Under the pieces are notes generated by a model. The model ran no database searches. It was not told the DNA's origin and saw nothing but the letters and a program-made list of their open reading frames with translations. DNA of 41,369 nucleotides. Source: Streptomyces muensis (GTDB lineage Bacteria > Actinomycetota > Actinomycetes > Streptomycetales > Streptomycetaceae). The position numbers and the translations under genes are program-made. The stretch's first letter is position 1. Every line of letters starts with the position of its first letter. Positions 23,947 to 31,107 of this stretch are shown here, piece after piece. The stretch spans positions 1-41,369 of the forward strand of contig NZ_JAKEIP010000053.1 of NCBI RefSeq assembly GCF_021474425.1, given 5' to 3'.

Positions 23947-26478
23947 ATGCGTACACCCCGTAGGACCACCGCAGTCGGCGCCCAGACGCCGTCCCAGCCC
24001 CTCGTGCGCGGCCGCCGCGCCCACGCGGGACCACCGGCCGACGAAGGCCCCGAGGAGCCCATGGGCGCGGCACTGGAGGACACACCCACGCGCGCGGAGC
24101 GCTGGCGCGTACGGCCGCGCACCGTCCGCGCCAAGATCGTCTGCCTGCTGATGGTGCCGGTCGTCTCGCTGCTGGCCCTGTGGGCCTACGCCACCGTCAG
24201 CACCGCACAGGACGTCTCCCGGCTGCGTCAGTTGCAGCGCGTGGACACCGGGATCAGGTCTCCCGCCGCGGCCGCCGTCGCCGCCCTCCAGGCCGAACGC
24301 CAGGCCGCGGTGCGCTACGCGACCGACCCGTCCGCGGGATCGAGCGACGACTACAAGAAGCTTGCGGAGGACACCGACAAGGCGGTGGCGCGGCTACGGC
24401 TCGGCGACCGCAACACCGTCGCCGACGGCGAGGAACTCCCCGCCGGAGTGGCCCGGCGACTGGAGGCCTTCGTCACCGGCGCCGAGCGGCTGAACACCGT
24501 ACGGGCCGCCGTGCTCGACCGTCGCTCGGGCTGGGACGAGGCGTACGGGCGGTACACCAGGACCATCGCGAGCGCGTTCTCGGTGGGCGGCGCGCTCACC
24601 GGCATCCAGGACGCCGAGCTCGGCTCCGACGCGCGCGTGCTGCTCGAGTTCGCCCGCGCGGGCGAGGCGCTGGCCCAGGAGGACGTGGTGCTGGACAGCG
24701 CTCGCCTCGCCGGACGCCTCGACGGAGAGCGCATGCGGCTGTTCACCGGCGCCGTCGACACCCGCCGTACCCTCACCGAGTCCGCCGTGGCCGACCTGCG
24801 TGGCCCGGAACGCGCGGCCTGGCAGAGCCTCGCAGGCGGCGGCGACTACGCGACCGTGGCCGCCGTCGAGGACAAGGTCCTCGCCGCAGCGCCGGGCGCA
24901 CGGGCGATCGACGTCGCGGCCGATGCCACCTGGAGCAAGGCACACGCACGCGTGCAGGACACGATGCGGACGATCGAGCGCGACGCCGGGCGCGATGTCG
25001 CGGACCGCGCCGACCCGTTCACCCGCGGTCTGCTCACCCCGGCCGGGGCCGCCGTCCTCTTCGGCCTCGTCGCCGTCGCCGCCTCACTGGTGATCTCCGT
25101 ACGCATCGGCCGCGGCCTGGTCGTCGAACTGGTCAGCCTGCGCAACAGCGCCCTGGAGATCGCCCGGCGCAAACTCCCCGAGGCCATGCGCAAACTGCGC
25201 GCCGGTGAGGAGATCGACGTCGAGGCCGAGGCACCGACCGGACCGCCCGCCGAGGACGAGACCGGTCAGGTCGGCGAGGCACTGGGCACCGTCCACCGCG
25301 CCGCCCTCCGTGCTGCCGTTGAGCGTGCCGAGCTCGCCAGCGGCATCTCCGGCGTCTTCGTCAACCTCGCCCGCCGCAGCCAGGTCCTCGTGCATCGCCA
25401 ACTGAGCCTGCTGGACAGCATGGAGCGGCGCTCCGACGACCCGAACGAACTGAGCGACCTCTTCCGGCTCGACCACCTCACCACCCGCATGCGACGCCAC
25501 GCCGAGAGCCTGATCATCCTCTCCGGGGCGGCGCCCGGGCGGGCCTGGCGGATGCCGGTCCCGCTGACCGACGTGGTCCGCGCGGCCGTCTCCGAAGTCG
25601 AGGACTACGCGCGCGTGGAGGTACGCCAGCTCCCCGAAACGTCCGTCATCGGCGCGGCCGTCGCCGACCTCACCCACCTCCTGGCCGAGATCATCGAGAA
25701 CGCCGCCCAGTTCTCACCGCCCCACACGCGCGTGCGCGTCACCGGCGAACCCGTCGGCAACGGCTACGCCGTCGAGGTCGAGGACCGGGGCCTCGGCATG
25801 GGCAAGGAGACGCTCACCGAGGCCAACCGGCGCATCGAGCAGTCCGAGGCGCTCGACCTGTTCGACAGCGACCGGCTGGGCCTGTTCGTGGTCAGCAGGC
25901 TCGCCTCCAGGCACGGCGTCAAGGTGCACCTGCGAGCCTCGCCCTATGGAGGCACGACCGCCGTCGTCCTGTTGCCCACGGCCCTGCTCCACAACGCCAC
26001 GGCGGAACGTTCCCGCGGGCAGAAGGCGGCCACCGACCGGTCCGCCGATCACGAGTACGCGCGCGTGCCCGCCGCCGACCGGCACCAGGAGCCCGTCCAC
26101 GCCGGCGTCGACCGGCCCGCGCTGGTGGCCTCCGCACCGGTCGTGGCGGAGCCCCGAACCGACACCCCACCCCCCGGAGTCACCACCTTGCGACTGCATC
26201 GCCCTCCGGACGACTCCGAAGCCCCCGAATCCTCCGACGACCTCCCGCGCCGCGTACGCCAGGCGAGCCTCGCCCCGCAACTGCGCGAGGAGCGCCACGA
26301 CGAACAACCGCCGACGGCCACCTCCCGCGACGACCAGCAACGCACCCCCGAACTCGTCAGGGACCGCATGGCTGCCTACCGCGACGGCTGGGCGCGCGGC
26401 GGCGGCAGGCAGCCCGGCCGCGGGAGCACACCCGATTCCGCAGAGCACAGCGACGGCAGCGAAGGAGACCTCGCATGA
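23947..26478 (+). CDS. cvnA: Conservon sensor-kinase-like CvnA with nitrate/nitrite-sensor-like ectodomain
   Basis: 843 residues. A cytoplasmic N-terminus is followed by TM1 (about 62-84), a helical extracytoplasmic domain of nitrate/nitrite-sensing (NIT) type (about 95-345), TM2 (363-387), a HAMP-like linker, a DHp-like helix with His510 (LDHLTTRMRRHAES), and a HATPase_c domain: N-box EIIENAAQFS (581-590), G1 VEDRGLGM (611-618), G2 DRLGLFVVSRLASRHG (642-657). These ATP-site motifs are intact, unlike the CvnA at 4448. The tail (680-843) is disordered. The ATG at 23947 has GAGGAGG 3 bases upstream; the open frame extends further 5' over the MHYT gene but is not coding there. The ligand is inferred from fold only. 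Confidence 0.93.
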   Translation: MRTPRRTTAVGAQTPSQPLVRGRRAHAGPPADEGPEEPMGAALEDTPTRAERWRVRPRTVRAKIVCLLMVPVVSLLALWAYATVSTAQDVSRLRQLQRVDTGIRSPAAAAVAALQAERQAAVRYATDPSAGSSDDYKKLAEDTDKAVARLRLGDRNTVADGEELPAGVARRLEAFVTGAERLNTVRAAVLDRRSGWDEAYGRYTRTIASAFSVGGALTGIQDAELGSDARVLLEFARAGEALAQEDVVLDSARLAGRLDGERMRLFTGAVDTRRTLTESAVADLRGPERAAWQSLAGGGDYATVAAVEDKVLAAAPGARAIDVAADATWSKAHARVQDTMRTIERDAGRDVADRADPFTRGLLTPAGAAVLFGLVAVAASLVISVRIGRGLVVELVSLRNSALEIARRKLPEAMRKLRAGEEIDVEAEAPTGPPAEDETGQVGEALGTVHRAALRAAVERAELASGISGVFVNLARRSQVLVHRQLSLLDSMERRSDDPNELSDLFRLDHLTTRMRRHAESLIILSGAAPGRAWRMPVPLTDVVRAAVSEVEDYARVEVRQLPETSVIGAAVADLTHLLAEIIENAAQFSPPHTRVRVTGEPVGNGYAVEVEDRGLGMGKETLTEANRRIEQSEALDLFDSDRLGLFVVSRLASRHGVKVHLRASPYGGTTAVVLLPTALLHNATAERSRGQKAATDRSADHEYARVPAADRHQEPVHAGVDRPALVASAPVVAEPRTDTPPPGVTTLRLHRPPDDSEAPESSDDLPRRVRQASLAPQLREERHDEQPPTATSRDDQQRTPELVRDRMAAYRDGWARGGGRQPGRGSTPDSAEHSDGSEGDLA

Positions 26479-26948
26479 TCCAGGATCCGAGCATGAGGGC
26501 CGGCATGGGGGTCCCCCCGATGGAGCGCAACCGCGAGTGGGGGAGGTCCGGTGAACTCGACTGGCTGCTGGACGACCTGGTGCTGCGGGTGAGCGAGGTA
26601 CGGCACGCCGTGGTGCTGTCCAACGACGGCCTCGCCGTGGGCGCCTCGACGGACCTGCGCCGCGAGGACGCCGAGCACCTCGCCGCGGTCGCCTCCGGCT
26701 TCCACAGCCTGGCCAAGGGCGCGGGACGGCACTTCGGCGCCGGAGGCGTGCGGCAGACCATGGTGGAGATGGACGACGCCTTCCTGTTCGTGGCGGCCGC
26801 CGGCGACGGGTCCTGCCTGGCCGTCCTCACCGCCGTCACCGCCGACATCGGACTGGTGGCGTACGAGATGGCACGGCTGGTCAAGCGCGTGGGCGAGCAC
26901 CTCTACACGCCGCCGCGCGCTGCCGCGCGCCCGCCCGCGGCGGGATGA
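26475..26948 (+). CDS. cvnB: Roadblock/LC7 protein CvnB
   Basis: 157 residues, one roadblock/LC7 domain (about 28-143; RHAVVLSNDGLAVGAS, then MVEMDDAFLFVAAAGDGSCL). CvnB is thought to regulate the CvnD GTPase and bind CvnA. The ATG overlaps the cvnA stop (ATGA). Internal Met7, Met11 and Met16 are possible later starts. The Pro/Ala-rich C-terminus is short. It is closely similar in sequence to the stand-alone roadblock protein at 28658. Confidence 0.93.
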   Translation: MIQDPSMRAGMGVPPMERNREWGRSGELDWLLDDLVLRVSEVRHAVVLSNDGLAVGASTDLRREDAEHLAAVASGFHSLAKGAGRHFGAGGVRQTMVEMDDAFLFVAAAGDGSCLAVLTAVTADIGLVAYEMARLVKRVGEHLYTPPRAAARPPAAG

Positions 26949-26970
26949 GCCGGAAGGGCGGTCCGCGCAG

Positions 26971-27384
26971 ATGACCGAGGACACGACGGACGCCCCGCGC
27001 GAGCCGGGCAGTCAGTGGTACGACAACGAGGCCGGGCCCCTCGTCCGCCCGTACGCCATGACGGGCGGACGCACCAAACCCGGTCCCACCGGGGTCCGGT
27101 TCGATCTGATCGCCCTGGTCACACTCGACGCGGCCGCACCCGGCGCCGACGACGACACCGCGCTCGGGCCGGAACACCGGGCCCTCGTCGAACTCTGCCG
27201 GCCCGAGACGCAGTCGGTCGCGGAACTCGCGGCGGGGGCCGATCTGCCCGTGGGGGTCGTCAGGGTGCTCCTCGGCGACCTCCTGGAACTCGGCTGCGTC
27301 ACCGTCAGCCGTCCGGTCCCGCCCGCGCAGCTTCCTGACGAACGAATCCTGCGCGAGGTGATCGAAGGATTGCGGGCGCTGTAG
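26971..27384 (+). CDS. cvnC: Conservon DUF742 protein CvnC
   Basis: 137-residue DUF742 protein. The N-terminal WYDNEAGPLVRPYAMTGGRT is the classical DUF742 opening, absent from the CvnC at 3224. A winged-helix-like stretch (SVAELAAGADLPVGVVRVLL, about 76-95) follows. The start lies 22 bp after cvnB, with GGAAGG upstream. Function is unknown beyond conservon membership. No TTA codon. Confidence 0.93.
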   Translation: MTEDTTDAPREPGSQWYDNEAGPLVRPYAMTGGRTKPGPTGVRFDLIALVTLDAAAPGADDDTALGPEHRALVELCRPETQSVAELAAGADLPVGVVRVLLGDLLELGCVTVSRPVPPAQLPDERILREVIEGLRAL

Positions 27385-27503
27385 ACGCCCTTTCAGAACC
27401 AGCCAAAAGCGGTCCAACCCCAGGAAGACAAGCCGCAGTTGTCATGATGCTGACTTCGCACCGTGACGTCGACCGATGCCGGTACTCCCGAGAGAAGTGA
27501 TCG

Positions 27504-28109
27504 ATGGTCTCCGAGCACCCCGACGCCTCCGACGGCGAGACCGCCGCGCTGGCGTTGAAGATACTTGTCGCCGGCGGATTCGGCGTCGGCAAGACCACCC
27601 TGGTGGGCGCGGTCAGCGAGATCAGACCGCTGCGCACCGAGGAACTGCTCAGCGAAGCCGGGCAGTCGGTGGACGACACCGACGGCGTCGACCAGAAGGT
27701 CACCACGACGGTCGCCATGGACTTCGGGCGCATCACCATCCGCTCCGGACTGTCCCTCTACCTCTTCGGCACCCCCGGCCAGGACCGGTTCTGGTTCCTG
27801 TGGGACGAACTGTCGCAGGGAGCCCTGGGCGCCGTGGTCCTCGCGGACACCCGACGCCTGGAGGACTGCTTCCCGGCCGTGGACTACTTCGAGCACCGGC
27901 ACATCCCGTTCGTCGTGGCCGTCAACTGCTTCGCGGGCGCACGGACGTACGGCGCCCAGGACGTCTCACGTGCTCTCGACCTCGACCAGGGGACACCGGT
28001 CGTGCTGTGCGACGCCCGCGACCGCGACTCGGGCAAGGAGGTGCTGATCCGACTCGTCGAGTACGCCGGGCGGATGCACACCGCCCGGCTGCTGGACTCC
28101 GTGGGCTGA
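27504..28109 (+). CDS. cvnD: Conservon GTPase CvnD with altered G4 motif
   Basis: 201-residue Ras-like GTPase. G1 GGFGVGKTT (24-32), DFGR, G3 FGTPGQDRF (88-96) and G5 CDAR (169-172) are present. The G4 motif reads NCFA (141-144): the Asp that usually selects guanine (NKxD, and NHFD in the CvnD at 2660) is Ala, by codon GCG. Nucleotide specificity may differ or the protein may rely on its partners. It is separated from cvnC by an unusually long 119-bp gap, so it may have its own promoter. Confidence 0.92.
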   Translation: MVSEHPDASDGETAALALKILVAGGFGVGKTTLVGAVSEIRPLRTEELLSEAGQSVDDTDGVDQKVTTTVAMDFGRITIRSGLSLYLFGTPGQDRFWFLWDELSQGALGAVVLADTRRLEDCFPAVDYFEHRHIPFVVAVNCFAGARTYGAQDVSRALDLDQGTPVVLCDARDRDSGKEVLIRLVEYAGRMHTARLLDSVG

Positions 28110-28132
28110 CCGGCGTTCGGCCGCGGCAGCCG

Positions 28133-28561
28133 TCAGTCGGCGACGGCCTTCTCCGCCAACACCTTGTCGATCGTGACGCGGACGAGGAGTTCACCCGGCA
28201 CACCGTTGCGCGCCCCGAACTCCTCCGCGCGCTCCTGGCCCATGTAACGCGCCCCGATCCGACCGGCCCAGTGCCTCAACTCCGCAAGATCCTCCGAAAT
28301 CACCGCCCGTCCCCGCAACACCACGTAGTCGTACGGCGGCCGGTCGTCGTCCACGCACAACGCCACCCGGCCGTCCCGGGCCAGATTGCGGCCCTTCACA
28401 CTCGACTTGCCGGTGGTGAACACCAGGTCGTCCCCGTCGAGCACGAACCAGATGGGCGTCACGTGGGGACTGCCGTCGGCCCGCACGGTCGAGAGCTTCG
28501 CGGTGCGGGTGCCCTGCGAGACGAACGCCCGCCATTCCTCATCGGTCATCTTCTGCGCCAT
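28133..28561 (-). CDS. PPOX-class flavin/F420-dependent split-barrel protein
   Basis: 142 residues of the pyridoxamine-5'-phosphate-oxidase-like split-barrel fold. Typical features are TAKLSTVRADGSPHVTPIWF (20-39), then LVFTTGKSSVKGRNLARDGR (46-65). In actinobacteria many of these small proteins bind F420 or FMN and reduce quinones or other acceptors; substrate and cofactor are not certain here. The ATG at 28561 has GGAGG 9 bases upstream. It lies on the opposite strand between the second conservon and its extra roadblock gene. Confidence 0.88.
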   Translation of the reverse strand: MAQKMTDEEWRAFVSQGTRTAKLSTVRADGSPHVTPIWFVLDGDDLVFTTGKSSVKGRNLARDGRVALCVDDDRPPYDYVVLRGRAVISEDLAELRHWAGRIGARYMGQERAEEFGARNGVPGELLVRVTIDKVLAEKAVAD

Positions 28562-28657
28562 GCCCCCATCCTCCTTGCCCACGGGCCGGATCGTCGGGAA
28601 GGGTGGCGAAGAGCTCCTCCGGCGCAGGGGGAGACATCTACACGGGGAGACCGGATC

Positions 28658-29071
28658 ATGGCGCAGAACCAGGGACTTGGCTGGCTCCTGGACGACCTGA
28701 CAGAACGCGTCGATCACGTACGGCACGCGTTGGTGCTGTCCAACGACGGTCTGGTGACGGGTGCGAGCACGGGACTGCGACGCGAGGACGCCGAACACCT
28801 CGCCGCCGTCTCGTCGGGACTGCACAGCCTGGCCAAGGGCTCGGGACGGCACTTCGGCGCGGGCAGAGTCCGCCAGACGATGGTCGAGTTCGACGACGCC
28901 GTGCTGTTCGTCACCGCGGCGGGCACCGGCAGCTGTCTGTGCGTGCTCAGCGCGGCGGAAGCCGACATCGGTCAGATCGCCTACGAGATGACCCTGCTCG
29001 TCAACCGGGTCGGTGAGCACCTCGACGTGGACGCCCGACAGCCCGAACGGAAACCTGCCACAGATCTCTGA
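28658..29071 (+). CDS. Stand-alone roadblock/LC7 protein (CvnB paralogue)
   Basis: 137 residues, one roadblock/LC7 domain. It is closely similar to the CvnB at 26475; both share VLSNDGL, LRREDAEHLAAV, LHSLAKG or FHSLAKG, GRHFGAG and VRQTMVE. It probably arose by local duplication and may interact with the CvnD or CvnA of the adjacent conservon. No GTPase or DUF742 gene follows it. The ATG at 28658 has GGGGAGA about 8 bases upstream. Confidence 0.92.
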   Translation: MAQNQGLGWLLDDLTERVDHVRHALVLSNDGLVTGASTGLRREDAEHLAAVSSGLHSLAKGSGRHFGAGRVRQTMVEFDDAVLFVTAAGTGSCLCVLSAAEADIGQIAYEMTLLVNRVGEHLDVDARQPERKPATDL

Positions 29072-29098
29072 CCTGCTGGTTCGTCATCCCCCGTGGAG

Positions 29099-29107
29099 TT
29101 ATCCACA
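29099..29107 (+). promoter_or_regulatory. DnaA-box-like site TTATCCACA
   Basis: Perfect TTATCCACA inside the 13-mer GAGTTATCCACAG (29097-29109), identical to the minus-strand site at 9901-9913. It lies in the 126-bp gap upstream of the next gene, about 90 bp before its start. Confidence 0.5.
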
Positions 29108-29197
29108 GGCCCGCCACGAGATCCGGCGGAGCGGCTACGGTTTTGTCACCGCGAACGCACAGAGCGTGAGCGACCGACTCCACGGGGGAGACCGACC

Positions 29198-30223
29198 ATG
29201 TCCGACACCATCACCACACCGCACCGCCTCTCCTTCACACCGAGCCGCGCGGCCCGGGAACTGGGACTGAAGCGAGGCGAGTTGGACCTCGCCGTGCACC
29301 TCGGCCTCATCCGGACGGTGCCTGACGAAGGAGGCGGAGGCGGCACAGGCAGGCGCGTCCCCCGAACCGAGATCGAGCGGGTGCGGGCGGGAGAGGGGTT
29401 TCCCGATTCGTTGCAGCACCGCGTACAGGTGGTGGGCACGGCAGCGGGCGCGGACGTCATGGGCGTACCCGCCGGCAGGTTCACGCGCCTCGCGCGCCTG
29501 GGCCTGGTGGTGCCGGTGACGTGGTACCTGAACCGCTACCGCGCCGTGGTCTGGCTGTATCTCGCCGAAGAGCTGAAGCAGGTCGCCACGGACGAGAGGA
29601 ACGCCGCGCTGCTGAAGGCCCGCCGTATGCCCGAAGGGCCGCGCGGTCTGCTCGACGTCGGCCTTGACCTGCGTCCGCGCAACTGGCGTGGACGCCACCG
29701 GGGATTCCTGCTGCGACTGGCCGAGGACCCGTGGGAGAGTGCCGGCGCCCTGGCCGCCTTCCTCGATCCCGTCCAGATCGCGGAGATCGTCCCCGACCCC
29801 TACGAACGCTCGCACCTGAACCGCTTCCGGCCAGGCCCGCCTGCCTCCGGCGCGCCGGGCTCGCCCGCCTCTCTCCTCGCCGAGCGGATCATGACCGCGG
29901 ACGACCCGGACGAGATCAGCCTGCTGCGGGCCGAACTGGCGGCGGCTCTGGAAGAGGCACGCGAGAGGCGGCCTGCCCCGCGGCCGACGGGGAAACGTCC
30001 CCCGGTGCCCGCGCATCCGAGGCATGTCGGCTCGCCGGGGACCGAACAGCCGGAACGACCCAGGCAGCCGGAACGATCCGGGCAGCCGGCACGACCGGGG
30101 CCGCCGGAACGACCTGGACAGCGGGAACGGAGCGAGCAGCCGGTGCGCCCCGACAGGCCGCAACCGCCACGCGGCTTGCTGAGCCGTCTCCGTCGCAGAA
30201 GCCGCCGGGCTACAACGACCTGA
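29198..30223 (+). CDS. Streptomyces-type uncharacterised protein (DUF6397-like) with repetitive tail
   Basis: 341 residues. The N-terminal part (SRAARELGLKRGELDLAVHL, about 14-33) looks like a helix-turn-helix or MerR-like helix pair, and the segment to about residue 230 is globular. The C-terminal about 75 residues are an Arg/Pro/Gln/Glu-rich low-complexity region of short imperfect units (QPERPG-like) ending in a basic cluster. DUF6397 assignment is from memory and tentative. The ATG at 29198 has GGGGGAG about 7 bases upstream. Its last 14 bp overlap the convergent tesB gene. Confidence 0.72.
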   Translation: MSDTITTPHRLSFTPSRAARELGLKRGELDLAVHLGLIRTVPDEGGGGGTGRRVPRTEIERVRAGEGFPDSLQHRVQVVGTAAGADVMGVPAGRFTRLARLGLVVPVTWYLNRYRAVVWLYLAEELKQVATDERNAALLKARRMPEGPRGLLDVGLDLRPRNWRGRHRGFLLRLAEDPWESAGALAAFLDPVQIAEIVPDPYERSHLNRFRPGPPASGAPGSPASLLAERIMTADDPDEISLLRAELAAALEEARERRPAPRPTGKRPPVPAHPRHVGSPGTEQPERPRQPERSGQPARPGPPERPGQRERSEQPVRPDRPQPPRGLLSRLRRRSRRATTT

Positions 30224-31079
30224 ACAGACCCTCCTGGACCACGGACACCAGCAGACGTCCCTCCAGGTCGTAGATCCGCCCACGGGCGAGGCCACGTCCC
30301 CCGGTCGCGATCGGTGACTCCTGGTCGTACAGGAACCACTCGTCCGCGCGGAAGGGCCGGTGGAACCACATGGCGTGGTCCAGCGACGCGATGTCGAAGC
30401 TGCGCGGGCCCCACAGCGGTTCGACGGGGATGCGGACCGCGTCCAGGAGGGTCATGTCGCTGGCGTAGGTCAGCGCACAGGTGTGCACGACCGGGTCGTC
30501 GCCCAGCGGCCCGACCGCGCGCATCCACACCGCACTCCGCGGTTCGGCGTCCTTGACCTCCTCTTCGGTCCAGCGCAGCCGGTCGACATAACGAATGTCG
30601 AAGGGCTGACGCCGGGCCATCCGCTCCAACTGCTCCGGCAGCGTGCCCAGATGCTCCCGGATCTCGTCGGTGACCGTCGGCAGCGACTCCGGGTCCGGGA
30701 CCTTGCGGGCCGGCGGCAGCTGGTGCTCGAAGCTCCCCTGTTCAGGCTTGTGAAAGGAGGCGGTGAGATTGAAGATCGTGCGGCCCTGCTGCACCGCGGT
30801 GACCCGACGGGTCGTGAACGACCTGCCGTCCCGGACCCGTTCGACCTGGTACACGATCGGCACACCCGGCCGCCCCGGGCGCAGGAAGTACGCGTGCAAG
30901 GAGTGCACGGGTCGGTCCCCGTCGGTGGTGCGTGCGGCGGCGACCAGCGCCTGGCCCGCGACCTGGCCGCCGAAGACCCGTTGCAGGGACTCCTGCGGGC
31001 TGCGGCCACGGAAGATGTTGACCTCGATCTGCTCCAGGTCGAGCAGGTCGACGAGCCTCTCGGCCGGGTTCGTCGTCAT
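30210..31079 (-). CDS. tesB: Acyl-CoA thioesterase II (TesB)
   Basis: 289-residue double hot-dog thioesterase that hydrolyses acyl-CoA to free acid and CoA. Family signatures: FRGRSP (19-24), VFGGQVAGQALVAA (about 33-46), HSLHAYFLRPG (59-69) and, near the C-terminus, LDHAMWFHRPFRADEWFLYD. Normal length. The ATG at 31079 has AGGAGA 9 bases upstream. It lies 28 bp downstream of the Ski2-like helicase stop on the same strand, so they may share a transcript. Confidence 0.95.
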   Translation of the reverse strand: MTTNPAERLVDLLDLEQIEVNIFRGRSPQESLQRVFGGQVAGQALVAAARTTDGDRPVHSLHAYFLRPGRPGVPIVYQVERVRDGRSFTTRRVTAVQQGRTIFNLTASFHKPEQGSFEHQLPPARKVPDPESLPTVTDEIREHLGTLPEQLERMARRQPFDIRYVDRLRWTEEEVKDAEPRSAVWMRAVGPLGDDPVVHTCALTYASDMTLLDAVRIPVEPLWGPRSFDIASLDHAMWFHRPFRADEWFLYDQESPIATGGRGLARGRIYDLEGRLLVSVVQEGLFRSL

Positions 31080-31107
31080 GGATGGGATTCTCCTGTGCTC
31101 ACAGAGC

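Noticed and set aside
27424..27503. A short gene in the gap between cvnC and cvnD.
   Set aside because: No frame with a ribosome site and coding character; it reads as a leader or promoter region.
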